Source of the DNA: CAYJLW01 sp964370965
GTDB taxonomy: Bacteria > Actinomycetota > Acidimicrobiia > UBA2766
NCBI GenBank assembly: GCA_964370965.1
Contig: CAYJLW010000026.1
Coordinates: forward strand, 1 to 47,364
DNA: 47,364 nucleotides
Direction: 5' to 3'
Shown: in pieces, positions 8,030 through 15,692 of the stretch
How the letters are laid out: every line of letters starts with the position of its first letter
Position numbering within the stretch: position 1 is the stretch's first letter
Program-made: the position numbers and the translations under genes
Notes under the pieces: model-generated
Told to the model about the DNA's origin: nothing
Databases searched by the model: none
Seen by the model: only the letters and a program-made list of their open reading frames with translations

Positions 8030-8428
8030 CTAGACCGCACGCCCGGACGCGGCGTCCCAGGCCTCGTTCAGGTTCTTCTGGACGTAGTACGACCAGAAGA
8101 AGTTCGCGATCGGGATGAGGGCGAGCACCAGGCCGACCACCGGGGAGATGCGTCCCGCCGACCCCGCCTTGTTCTGCGCCGACAGGATGCGTTCGCCGGT
8201 CTTGTAGATGGACACGAACGGGGGCACGATGATGAACCCGCCGAGGAGAATCGCCAACAACGACGTGGTCGGGTTGCCCTCGCCGGTGTACTCGTGCAAC
8301 TCCTTGTTGACCTTGTAGTACCAGACGAAGGTGTAGATACCCAGCGTGATGATCCCTAGTCCGAGCGGCCCGAACGGGTGCCGCTTCTTCACCGCGATCC
8401 CGCCGACGTCGAGGTCCTCCGCCATCAC
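8030..8428 (-). CDS. DUF4234 family small membrane protein
   Basis: 132 residues. HPFGPLGLGIITLGIYTFVWYYKVNKEL is the DUF4234 signature, followed by a membrane segment near 60-75 (LLAILLGGFIIVPPFV) and a third near 95-112 (VVGLVLALIPIANFFWSYYV). The family function is not known. AAGGAG lies 5 bases before the first of two adjacent ATG codons (8428 and 8425). It converges on tRNA-Arg with almost no spacer. Confidence 0.82.
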   Translation of the reverse strand: MMAEDLDVGGIAVKKRHPFGPLGLGIITLGIYTFVWYYKVNKELHEYTGEGNPTTSLLAILLGGFIIVPPFVSIYKTGERILSAQNKAGSAGRISPVVGLVLALIPIANFFWSYYVQKNLNEAWDAASGRAV

Positions 8429-8559
8429 TGCTCCTTCTCGCCGATCCTGCGGGCGCAGGGTAGCGGGGGGCCGGGCCGGAGCAGTGGATGCCGGACACGA
8501 TGCGATGCCGAGAGCGGTGCCAGGATCACCGCTGCGGCCAACCGACGCCAGGAGGCGCC

Positions 8560-8931
8560 ATGTCGATGCAGCTGCCCCTGATCCGTGTGCGACGCGTGTA
8601 CGAGGAGGCGGAGGCCGACGACGGCTACCGGGTCCTCGTGGACCGACTCTGGCCCCGCGGGGTCGCCAAGGCGGTGCTCGCCATGGACGAGTGGGCCAAG
8701 GACGCCGCGCCGAGCCCGGAGTTGCGACGCTGGTACGGCCACGACCCCGAGCGCTTCCCCGAGTTCGCCCACCGCTACCGGGGGGAGCTCGAGGCGCCGC
8801 CGGCGGCCGAGGCGCTGGATCGTCTCGCCGCCCGGGCCAGGGGCGGTCCCGTCACGCTCCTCACCGCGGCCCGCGACGTCGACCGTTCCAGCGCGGCCGT
8901 CATCAGGGCTGCGATCCTGGAGAAGACCTGA
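8560..8931 (+). CDS. DUF488 family protein
   Basis: 123 residues. RVRRVYEEAEADDGYRVLVDRLWPRGV and LRRWYGHDPERFPEFAHRYRGEL are the diagnostic blocks of the short, YeaO-like DUF488 group, whose reaction is unknown. AGGAGG lies 5-6 bases before the chosen ATG. The frame stays open upstream, but that part has no family similarity. It converges with the following methyltransferase, with a 7-base gap between stop codons. Confidence 0.85.
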   Translation: MSMQLPLIRVRRVYEEAEADDGYRVLVDRLWPRGVAKAVLAMDEWAKDAAPSPELRRWYGHDPERFPEFAHRYRGELEAPPAAEALDRLAARARGGPVTLLTAARDVDRSSAAVIRAAILEKT

Positions 8932-8938
8932 CACGCAG

Positions 8939-9742
8939 TCAGGCCCCGGGCACCCTGCGACCCCAGGCGGAGTAGGCGATGCCGGCCACGAACTCGAAGT
9001 CCGGGTCGGCCAGGAGCACACGGAACGCCTCGAAGGCCCGGGCGTCGATCACGCCGTCTCCGACGAGACGGTCGCGCACCACCTCGAGGGACCCCAGCCA
9101 GAAGCGGGCGGTGGCATCGCCACCACGCTGGCGGCGCACCTTCGCGTCCCAGCCCACGTCTGCAAGCCCGAGGCCGGCGACGCTGGCGACGAGACGCCGA
9201 CCGAAGTAGGGGTCCATGAGCCCCGTGGCACAGATGGACGCGAACGCCCGGCGGGCCGCGGTGTCGAAGGCGCCCGCATCGGGATGGTCGTTGGCACCGA
9301 CGAAGTATCCGAGGTCGGCGTCCTCGACGAAGAGCCGGCCTCCGGGGGCGAGCGCCGCCACCATACGTTCCAGCGCCCGGCGGGGATCACTCAGGTGCAT
9401 GAGCAGCGACCGGGCGTGGACGAGGTCGAAGGCGGCCTCCTCGATGTCGTCCGAGACGACGTCGTGGCGGCGAACCTCGACGTCGGGGAGGTCGAGAGCG
9501 TCCAGAACCGCGGTCTCGACGTCGGTGGCGACGACGCGGCCCGCGGGTCCCACGACGCCCGCCAGCCAGCGGGCCACCGACCCGCCCCCGGCACCGACTT
9601 CCAGGCAACGCCACGCGGGCCCGACACCGAGCTCCGTCATGCGGGCGAACGTGGAGGGGTCGCGTTCGGATTCCAGGGCCGAGAGCCAGTCCTGATCGGC
9701 AGTTGCCGAGGGTCCGGCCATGATGTAACCGTGGTCGCTCAT
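8939..9742 (-). CDS. Class I SAM-dependent methyltransferase
   Basis: 267 residues with the Rossmann motif I CLEVGAGGGSVARWLA near residue 49, an acidic residue after strand 2 (VVATDVETAVLDAL), and AALAPGGRLFVEDADLG as the post-I motif. The substrate cannot be told. ATG 9742 (MSDHGYIMAGP) fits the family length; upstream in-frame codons lack similarity. Neither a clear Shine-Dalgarno site nor a TANNNT box is visible before it. It is monocistronic by position, between convergent DUF488 and the DUF6206 gene. Confidence 0.85.
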   Translation of the reverse strand: MSDHGYIMAGPSATADQDWLSALESERDPSTFARMTELGVGPAWRCLEVGAGGGSVARWLAGVVGPAGRVVATDVETAVLDALDLPDVEVRRHDVVSDDIEEAAFDLVHARSLLMHLSDPRRALERMVAALAPGGRLFVEDADLGYFVGANDHPDAGAFDTAARRAFASICATGLMDPYFGRRLVASVAGLGLADVGWDAKVRRQRGGDATARFWLGSLEVVRDRLVGDGVIDARAFEAFRVLLADPDFEFVAGIAYSAWGRRVPGA

Positions 9743-9872
9743 CGCACCCCGCAGTGCGCGCTCGTGCTCGTGCGTCGCCCCGAGTGTGCCACCCCGGGAT
9801 CGACGCCCTTGCCCACAGGTCCGGGAGGCCCTCGTGGACACCGTCGCGGGGCGGGGTGCTCCCGTCCCGGAG

Positions 9873-10850
9873 CTACCGTTTGATGCGCCCCGGGAGGATG
9901 GCGTCGTAGGGCTTGTGTCGAACGCCGGTCTGCACGAAACGCTCCAGGCGGCGGAGGCCCAGGAAGAGCCGCCAGATCTGCTTGTCCTCCCGGTAGTAGG
10001 AACGTACCTCGCGGGCGGTCACGGGGTCGACGGCGCGGTCCCATCCGGAACGCAGGACGTCCGTGGCGATGCCCACGGCGGCGTCGACGAGGTCGTCGTG
10101 GCCCTCTTTGACGAGGTTGGCCACCATGTCGAGAACGGCGCCCCGGCAGTCGTGGTAGCGATCCAGGACGTCCTGGAGGAAGAAACGGCGCACGACCCAG
10201 GCGAGCGAGGCGGGGCAGAGCCGGAGGAAGAGCTCGGGGTCGATCGCCTCCACGCCGTCGCGGCGGATGAGCGGCGTGCCCGTGTCGAGGTAGACGAGGC
10301 GCTCGTCGCCGGTGAAGGCGGGCGTGCGGGAGTCGAAGCCTTCGACACACCAGTTCGAGATCTGGCCGTCGAGGCCGAGGCTGGGTCCCCCGGGGGGGAG
10401 GTCACGGTTGCGGGCGAACACCCGGGTGATCTCGGCAAGGACGCTCCGCACGAGGACGACGCGGTCCGCGAGCGGCACCGTGGCAAGGACCTTGTTACCG
10501 ATGGCGGCGCCGTCGAGGCGGGCCTGGAGGAGGTAGAGGACGGGACGCCCCGTGCGCCCGCTCGTCGTGCGCGCCGAGGCCTGGTCCGGGACGGTGAGCC
10601 CGGCGGCCCGGAGCTCCACCGCGTAGTCGGCGAGGAGTTCCTCGTAGGCGTCGACCTCTCCCTCGTCGTGGAAGATGGCCATGCGCTTGAGCACCAGGTC
10701 CGCCAGGCCGGGAGCGTCGATGGCCACGACGGTGCTCATCTCGCCGTAGCCCACGACCTTCGCCGGGACTTCCCCGGTCTCCGGGTGCGCGGGGTCGAGC
10801 GTGGCCTCGAAGCGCTCCAGGGTGGCGATCGCGCCCGCCTCCAGGATCAT
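9873..10850 (-). CDS. DUF6206 family protein, possible kinase-like fold
   Basis: 325 residues of a family without known function. The layout recalls protein or APH-type kinases: a glycine-rich GYGEMSTVV near residue 34, LVLKRM with a possible ATP-binding Lys near 55, LDGQISNW near 163, and LVYLDTGTPLI near 188 where a metal-binding Asp would be expected. This kinase reading is my inference. The ATG overlaps the aminotransferase stop as ATGA, so the two are translationally coupled and probably share a pathway. Confidence 0.75.
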   Translation of the reverse strand: MILEAGAIATLERFEATLDPAHPETGEVPAKVVGYGEMSTVVAIDAPGLADLVLKRMAIFHDEGEVDAYEELLADYAVELRAAGLTVPDQASARTTSGRTGRPVLYLLQARLDGAAIGNKVLATVPLADRVVLVRSVLAEITRVFARNRDLPPGGPSLGLDGQISNWCVEGFDSRTPAFTGDERLVYLDTGTPLIRRDGVEAIDPELFLRLCPASLAWVVRRFFLQDVLDRYHDCRGAVLDMVANLVKEGHDDLVDAAVGIATDVLRSGWDRAVDPVTAREVRSYYREDKQIWRLFLGLRRLERFVQTGVRHKPYDAILPGRIKR

Positions 10851-12139
10851 TCGCGACCCTCGGCCCCGGCGAGGGCGGTGGCCAGGCCCCGGTAGTCCGG
10901 CGTGCCGAGGGTGCCGGCGGCCGCGGCGACCGCCTCCACGGCGGCGTCGACCTCGGCGTCCCCGGCCACGAGCGGCAGGAGGTACTGCGTCACCCGCTTG
11001 TCGTTGTTGGAGTAGACGGCGAACACGCCGTGGTCGAAGAGCGCCTTGCTCGCCAGCATGCCCAGTTCCGGGGTGGCCCATTCGATGCCGGCCATCATGC
11101 CGAGGCGCCGGACGCCCGCGACGTCTTCGTGCCCGGCGGCCACGGCGGTGAGACCGTCCGCGAGGCGGCGCCCGGAGCGTTCCACGCCGGGGAGGAACGC
11201 GGGGTCCTCGACGAGGTCGAGGAGGGCGAGGGTGACGACGCAGGCGAGCTCGGCGCCCCCGAAGGTGGAGATGTGCACGAAGGGATCGGGGCGGAAGATG
11301 GCATCGTGGGGCTCGCGGTAGCAGGTGGCGGAGATGGGGACGAGACCTCCGGAAAGGCCCTTGCCCAGGACGACGAAGTCCGGGACGATCCCCCAGTGCT
11401 CGAGGGCGAACATCCGCCCGGTGCGCCCGAGGCCGGTCTGGACCTCGTCGAGGACGAAGAGCGCCCCCCGGTCGTCGCAGAGCTCGCGCACGCCCCGCAT
11501 GTAGGCGCCGTCGGGTACGACGATGCCGAGCGTGGCAGGCACCGCCTCCAGGATCACGGCGGCGCAGTCGCCGTCGACGGCGGCGTCGAGGGCGGCGAGG
11601 TCGCCGAAGGGCACTTGGGCGAAACCGGGCTGCCGGGGCCCGAAGGGCTCGCGGTACTTCGGGTCGCCCGTCGCCATGGCGAGGCCTGTGTGGCCGTGGT
11701 ATCCCCCCACGGCGGAGACGACTCCGCCGCGGCCGGTGAGTCCGCGAGACATCTTGAGGGCGGTGTCGATCGCCTCACCTCCCCCGGCGGCGAACACGAC
11801 CCGGTTCAGGTCCCCCGGCAGGAGGCCGGCGAGGCGCTGGGCGAGCCGGGCCCGGGCCTCGGAGATGAGGTGGTGGTTGCCCACGTCCCAGTAGTCGAGG
11901 GCCTCCCGCAGAGTCGCGACGAGCGCAGGGTGGCGGTGGCCCATGTTGAACACGCCGCCGTTGCAGTGGGCGTTGAGGAAACGGCGGCCGTCCACGTCCC
12001 AGAAGTAGCAGCCTTCTCGGCGGCCGAGGACGACGTCCATGGCGAAGGCGCGGAAGAAGTCGACCTTGCCCCGCGAGACGTGGTCTGCGAAGGCGGCGAC
12101 GGCGTCGTCACGACTCGGGAAGTGGACGGGTCCTGTCAT
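10847..12139 (-). CDS. Class III PLP-dependent aminotransferase
   Basis: 430 residues of the glutamate-1-semialdehyde/ornithine aminotransferase family, which transfers amino groups using pyridoxal phosphate. FLNAHCNGGVFNMGHRHP, the cofactor-binding FVLDEVQTGLGRTG, and VVLGKGLSGGLVPISA with the Schiff-base Lys (about residue 260) are visible. The substrate is unknown. ATG 12139 is supported by CAGCAT, with an upstream TGC, 6 bases before it. An in-frame ATG at 12157 is possible. It sits between a ferredoxin gene and a coupled DUF6206 gene. Confidence 0.88.
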   Translation of the reverse strand: MTGPVHFPSRDDAVAAFADHVSRGKVDFFRAFAMDVVLGRREGCYFWDVDGRRFLNAHCNGGVFNMGHRHPALVATLREALDYWDVGNHHLISEARARLAQRLAGLLPGDLNRVVFAAGGGEAIDTALKMSRGLTGRGGVVSAVGGYHGHTGLAMATGDPKYREPFGPRQPGFAQVPFGDLAALDAAVDGDCAAVILEAVPATLGIVVPDGAYMRGVRELCDDRGALFVLDEVQTGLGRTGRMFALEHWGIVPDFVVLGKGLSGGLVPISATCYREPHDAIFRPDPFVHISTFGGAELACVVTLALLDLVEDPAFLPGVERSGRRLADGLTAVAAGHEDVAGVRRLGMMAGIEWATPELGMLASKALFDHGVFAVYSNNDKRVTQYLLPLVAGDAEVDAAVEAVAAAAGTLGTPDYRGLATALAGAEGRE

Positions 12140-12145
12140 GGCGCA

Positions 12146-12154
12146 ATGCTGGCA
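12146..12154 (-). promoter_or_regulatory. Extended -10 element before the aminotransferase gene
   Basis: TGC-CAGCAT precedes the ATG by 6 bases. The same nine bases precede the PIG-L gene at 35474-35482. This is a leaderless-type arrangement, though the hexamer begins with C rather than T. Confidence 0.35.
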
Positions 12155-12172
12155 CACGCCGGGCGGGAAGGC

Positions 12173-12379
12173 TCAGGCGGTCCGCGCCAGGAGGTCGGGC
12201 CCGCCCTCGACGAGTGCGCCCACGGGGCAGACGTCCCTGCACTCCAGGCAGTCGTCGCAGAGGTCGGGATCGACGACGAAGACGAGGCGGGGACCGTCGG
12301 GGGAATGGATGGCCCATGTGGGACAGGCGAGCTCGCACTTGCCGCACGTCGTGCACGTGTCGACGATGGTCATGCTCAT
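12173..12379 (-). CDS. Small ferredoxin with two 4Fe-4S clusters
   Basis: 68 residues with two complete cluster motifs, CTTCGKCELACP (about residues 9-20) and CDDCLECRDVCP (about 41-52), typical of 2[4Fe-4S] bacterial-type ferredoxins that carry single electrons. GGGGGA lies 5-6 bases before the ATG at 12379. It follows a hairpin that separates it from the LLM oxidoreductase gene and precedes the aminotransferase by 33 bases. It may supply electrons to a redox partner not seen in this window. Confidence 0.9.
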   Translation of the reverse strand: MSMTIVDTCTTCGKCELACPTWAIHSPDGPRLVFVVDPDLCDDCLECRDVCPVGALVEGGPDLLARTA

Positions 12380-12392
12380 GCTGGTCCCCCGA

Positions 12393-12419
12393 TGAGACAA
12401 ATCCCTCGGGATTGTCTCA
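12393..12419 (-). terminator. Hairpin between the LLM and ferredoxin genes
   Basis: The arms TGAGACAAATCCC and GGGATTGTCTCA pair over 12 bp with one bulged A and a 2-base loop. It could end the four-gene LLM operon or attenuate read-through into the ferredoxin gene. Confidence 0.5.
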
Positions 12420-12458
12420 CAGAGGAGCCGGGGGGGCAAGGCCGAAGGACCAGAAGGA

Positions 12459-13331
12459 CTAGAGGTCGGCCACGGCGGGGACGACCGCCTCGCCCAGGGC
12501 GCGGACGCCCTCGGAGACGTCGAGGCGGACAGCGGAGACGATGGCGTGCTGCACGCCCACCTCGGCGTAGGCACGGAGGTCGTCGAGCATCTTCGGGACG
12601 ACGTCGGACCCGGGCGAGCCGGGGGGGACGTAGAGCATCGTGCGCTCGATCGCGTCGTAGTCCCGACCCTCGGCCTCGCAGTGGGATCGGAGGACGTCGA
12701 ACTTGCGTCCCACCTCCTCGGGGCCGATGGCGAAGACGTTGCAGGCGTCCGCGTACCGGGCCACGAGGCGGAGGGTCTTCTTCTCCCCCATGCCCCCGAT
12801 CAGGATCGCAGGGCGCGGTCGCGCCAGCGCCTGTGGGACGTTCAGGGTCTCGGCGAGACGGTAGTGGGCGCCCTCGAAGGGGCCGTCGTCCCCGCTCCAC
12901 ATCTGGAGCGCGATCCGGACGGCCTCCTCGAGGCGCTCGAAGCGCTCCCCGAGGGGAGGCATCGGGACGCCGAGTCCCTCGTGCTCCCGCTCGAACCACG
13001 CCGCTCCGATCCCGAGGACCGCCCGGCCCCCGGAGAGGACGTCGAGGGTGGTCACGTCCTTCGCCAGGAGGCCGGGATGGCGGTAGGTGACCCCGGTGAC
13101 GAGAGTGCCGAGTCGCACGCGCGACGTCAGGGCGGCCAGGTAGGCGAGGGCCGGGTATGCCGACAGCATGGGCTCCTCGGCCGGGCCCACGGGCGGGATC
13201 TGGAAGAAGTGGTCCATCACCCACAGGGAGTCGAAGCCGGACTCGTCCGCCGCCGTCGCCACGTCGGCGAGGCCGGTGGCGATCCCGGCGGGCTCGCCGG
13301 GGAAGCCGCAGAGCTGCAGGCCGATCTTCAT
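12459..13331 (-). CDS. LLM class F420-dependent oxidoreductase
   Basis: A 290-residue luciferase-like TIM-barrel protein. MKIGLQLCGFPGEP, the strand LTSRVRLGTLVTGVTYRHPGLLAK, and GRAVLGIGAAWFEREHEGLGV are typical of F420-dependent members in actinobacteria, which move hydride between reduced deazaflavin and a substrate; the substrate is unknown. The ATG overlaps the DUF6285 stop as ATGA. It is the last gene of a coupled group with a phosphotransferase, DUF6285 and DUF7064/7065, suggesting acyl-CoA or lipid catabolism. That link is inferred. Confidence 0.88.
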   Translation of the reverse strand: MKIGLQLCGFPGEPAGIATGLADVATAADESGFDSLWVMDHFFQIPPVGPAEEPMLSAYPALAYLAALTSRVRLGTLVTGVTYRHPGLLAKDVTTLDVLSGGRAVLGIGAAWFEREHEGLGVPMPPLGERFERLEEAVRIALQMWSGDDGPFEGAHYRLAETLNVPQALARPRPAILIGGMGEKKTLRLVARYADACNVFAIGPEEVGRKFDVLRSHCEAEGRDYDAIERTMLYVPPGSPGSDVVPKMLDDLRAYAEVGVQHAIVSAVRLDVSEGVRALGEAVVPAVADL

Positions 13332-13705
13332 GGGGTTTCCTTTCCTTCGGGTGCCCTCAGGTACCGGGGATTGGCGATGCGGACCTTGTCGGCGACGGTG
13401 CGCCGGACATGGGACACGACGTCGTTGCGGGCCCCGTCGAGCTCCCCGGAGCGGATGCCCGCTGCCAGGGCGGCGTCGAGCTCGCCCAGCGTGGCGTCGT
13501 ACCCCAGCAGCACCCGCAGGCGCTCGTGCTCGGCGGCGTCCGCAGCGACGCCCTCGTCCAGCTCCCGCTGCACGATCCCGAGGGCGTTCACCGCCACGCG
13601 GGTGTGGAACAGCGTACGCCCCGAGACCGCGGGGACGACGTCGCTCTCGAGGAACTCACGGACGGCCTCGACGAGCTCCGCCGCGGTGGGGCGGTCCTGG
13701 CTCAC
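13328..13705 (-). CDS. DUF6285 family protein
   Basis: 125 residues. RPTAAELVEAVREFLESDVVP and GRTLFHTRVAVNALGIVQREL are the typical DUF6285 blocks. The family often neighbours APH-type phosphotransferases and acyl-CoA dehydrogenases. It is mostly helical with no membrane segment. It overlaps the genes on both sides by 4 bases and is therefore translated with them. No catalytic residues are evident; an accessory role to the phosphotransferase is inferred. Confidence 0.8.
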   Translation of the reverse strand: MSQDRPTAAELVEAVREFLESDVVPAVSGRTLFHTRVAVNALGIVQRELDEGVAADAAEHERLRVLLGYDATLGELDAALAAGIRSGELDGARNDVVSHVRRTVADKVRIANPRYLRAPEGKETP

Positions 13706-14652
13706 GCGATCAGCCCCATGAGGTCGAACTCCATCTCACAGACCCGCCGTCCGAGGGTGGCGAGCTCCACGGAACGCCGGAGGCGGTTCAGGTGCGTGAA
13801 CGCCTGCACCATGCAGATGACGCCCCACTTCAGGTTCCCCATGACCTCCCAGTACCGCACGAGGTCAGGGGCGACGTCGCCGCCCCCGGCCGCGGCGTAC
13901 CCGGCGAAGAGGTCCTCGTAGCTCCCGAAGCCCCCGGCGGGCCTGTCGTCCGCGCCGAAGCGCCAGGAGCGCACGCAGAGCCAGCCGAGATCCTCCATGG
14001 GGTCGCCGCCGTGGGCGAGCTCCCAGTCGAGCACGCCGCGGACGCCGTCGGCGCCGACCACGAGGTTGCCGTTGCGGAAGTCGCCGTGCACGAGCGTCGT
14101 AGGCCCGGCGCCGGGGGCGTGCTCGTCGAGCCAGCGGAGCCCGAGCTCGAAAGCGGGATGCGCTTCTCCGAAGCCGTCCAGGAGGGCCCGGTACTGCGCT
14201 ATCTGCTCCTTCGCCCCGGTGCAGGGCAGGCCGGCCACGGCGTCGGGGGCGACGGTGTGGATGCGGGCGAGGATCTCTCCACACTGGCGGGCGAGGCGGG
14301 AGCGGGCGGCGGCGTACTCGTCGTCACGCAGGATCTTGCGCGGGATGGTCTCCCCCTCGATGCGCTCCATGACGTAGCCGGCACCGAGGCCGTCGGAGTC
14401 GTCGAGCTGGAAGCGGACAGCCGGGACGGGCACGTCCGCCCCGGCGGCGGCCGCGAGGAGGGACACCTCGACGGTCATCCCCACACCCTGCGGGCCGCCC
14501 TTGGGGTCGCGCCGCAGGACGAGCCCCTCGCCGTCGACGTCGAAGGCCCACGTCTCGCGGGACGCGCCCCCGGACAGGCGCCGAAGGCCTCCGGGACCCC
14601 CCAACCCCCGGCGCGCCAGTGCGCCGGCGAGGGCGTCTGCGACGTCGTTCAC
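13702..14652 (-). CDS. APH-type phosphotransferase family protein
   Basis: 316 residues with the kinase-like fold of aminoglycoside and choline phosphotransferases. The N-lobe shows GGASRETWAFDV and GLVLRRDP, then LVHGDFRNGNLVVG (catalytic Asp and Asn near residue 190) and VLDWELAHGGDPMEDLGWLC with the metal-binding Asp near 206. This subgroup is generally linked to acyl-CoA dehydrogenase-like genes rather than antibiotic resistance. It overlaps its neighbours by 4 bases at each end. The phosphoryl acceptor is unknown. Confidence 0.86.
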   Translation of the reverse strand: MNDVADALAGALARRGLGGPGGLRRLSGGASRETWAFDVDGEGLVLRRDPKGGPQGVGMTVEVSLLAAAAGADVPVPAVRFQLDDSDGLGAGYVMERIEGETIPRKILRDDEYAAARSRLARQCGEILARIHTVAPDAVAGLPCTGAKEQIAQYRALLDGFGEAHPAFELGLRWLDEHAPGAGPTTLVHGDFRNGNLVVGADGVRGVLDWELAHGGDPMEDLGWLCVRSWRFGADDRPAGGFGSYEDLFAGYAAAGGGDVAPDLVRYWEVMGNLKWGVICMVQAFTHLNRLRRSVELATLGRRVCEMEFDLMGLIA

Positions 14653-15665
14653 CCGACGAGGCCCACGGGGCGGCCGTCAACGATCTGGTCGAGGTACTCC
14701 GAGAGCCCGTATCCGGTGCGGCCCTCGCAGGACCACTCGGTGAGGCCCTCGGAGATCCGGGTCATGAGCTCGGTGCCGTCGGGCGCAGCGCGGCGGTTGC
14801 GGAGCGGGACGAGGGAGAGGACCCTGCCCTCGATCTCGTAGGTCTTCTTCCAGGTCTTGGCCCGCACCCGGATGCTGTCGTGGTAGTCACCCTCGGCGGT
14901 CCAGTCCGTGTCGATCTCCACCGTGTCCACCATGGAGTACTCACCCCCGCTGAGGACCATGCCGCCCATGCGCCGGACGCCCTCGCGTGATGCCACGATC
15001 GAGACCATGAACCCGAAGTCCGCCCCGAAGTTCGCCGTGAGCCAGCGGTAGAACCAGGGCGCCTGCCAGAACCGGGGACCCCAGGAGTGGTCGCGGAGGC
15101 CGAAGCCGTCGACCGCCCACTCGTCGTCGCCCACGCGGATCGTGCCCTTGGCGGCCACATGTTGTTCGTAGTGCGCGCGGGCGAAGGCCTGCGCCGGGTT
15201 CTCGGCCAACGGCTTGTCGTCGTCACCCACGAGCTCCCCACCGAACATGGGGGAGACGCCCGCGTAGCGGAGCTCGACGGCGGCGTCGACCCAGGGGTTC
15301 TCCTTGAAGCCCTTGCGGGGGTCTGCCATGTCGAGCGGGTTGTCCAAGAGGACGACCTTGCCCTCGTAGCCCACCCGGAGATCCTCGAAGGGGACGTGGC
15401 ACTCGAAACGCATCCCGCCGGCGTCGAAGGCGCCGTTGCCGGAGATCTCCGGGCGCCCGAACATGAACCCGACGCTGCCGTCGGGCAGGTACAGGCACGT
15501 CGTCACCTCGGCGTAGCCTTCGTTCGGACGGTTCCCGACCCGGAAGAACCCCCCGGTGCGCACAGCCGGGTCGTAGACGTTGAAGTACATGCTCTCGTTG
15601 AAGTTCTCCGCCGCCTCGACGGCGTGCGTGTACTCGTCCTCGGGATCGAGCCGGATCCGCGCCAT
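14649..15665 (-). CDS. DUF7064/DUF7065-type protein
   Basis: 338 residues. Motifs include NFNESMYFNVYDP, VPFEDLRVGYEGK, and GLRDHSWGPRFWQAPWFYRWLTANFG, which resemble lipocalin-like or hydroxyneurosporene-hydratase-like beta domains paired as DUF7065 and DUF7064. The exact reaction is not known. A GAGGGG site 6-7 bases upstream supports ATG 15665. It is the first gene of the coupled group leading to the LLM oxidoreductase, with a 4-base overlap to the phosphotransferase. Confidence 0.72.
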   Translation of the reverse strand: MARIRLDPEDEYTHAVEAAENFNESMYFNVYDPAVRTGGFFRVGNRPNEGYAEVTTCLYLPDGSVGFMFGRPEISGNGAFDAGGMRFECHVPFEDLRVGYEGKVVLLDNPLDMADPRKGFKENPWVDAAVELRYAGVSPMFGGELVGDDDKPLAENPAQAFARAHYEQHVAAKGTIRVGDDEWAVDGFGLRDHSWGPRFWQAPWFYRWLTANFGADFGFMVSIVASREGVRRMGGMVLSGGEYSMVDTVEIDTDWTAEGDYHDSIRVRAKTWKKTYEIEGRVLSLVPLRNRRAAPDGTELMTRISEGLTEWSCEGRTGYGLSEYLDQIVDGRPVGLVG

Positions 15666-15692
15666 GGGGCCCCCTCGTGTCAGGCCGTGAGG

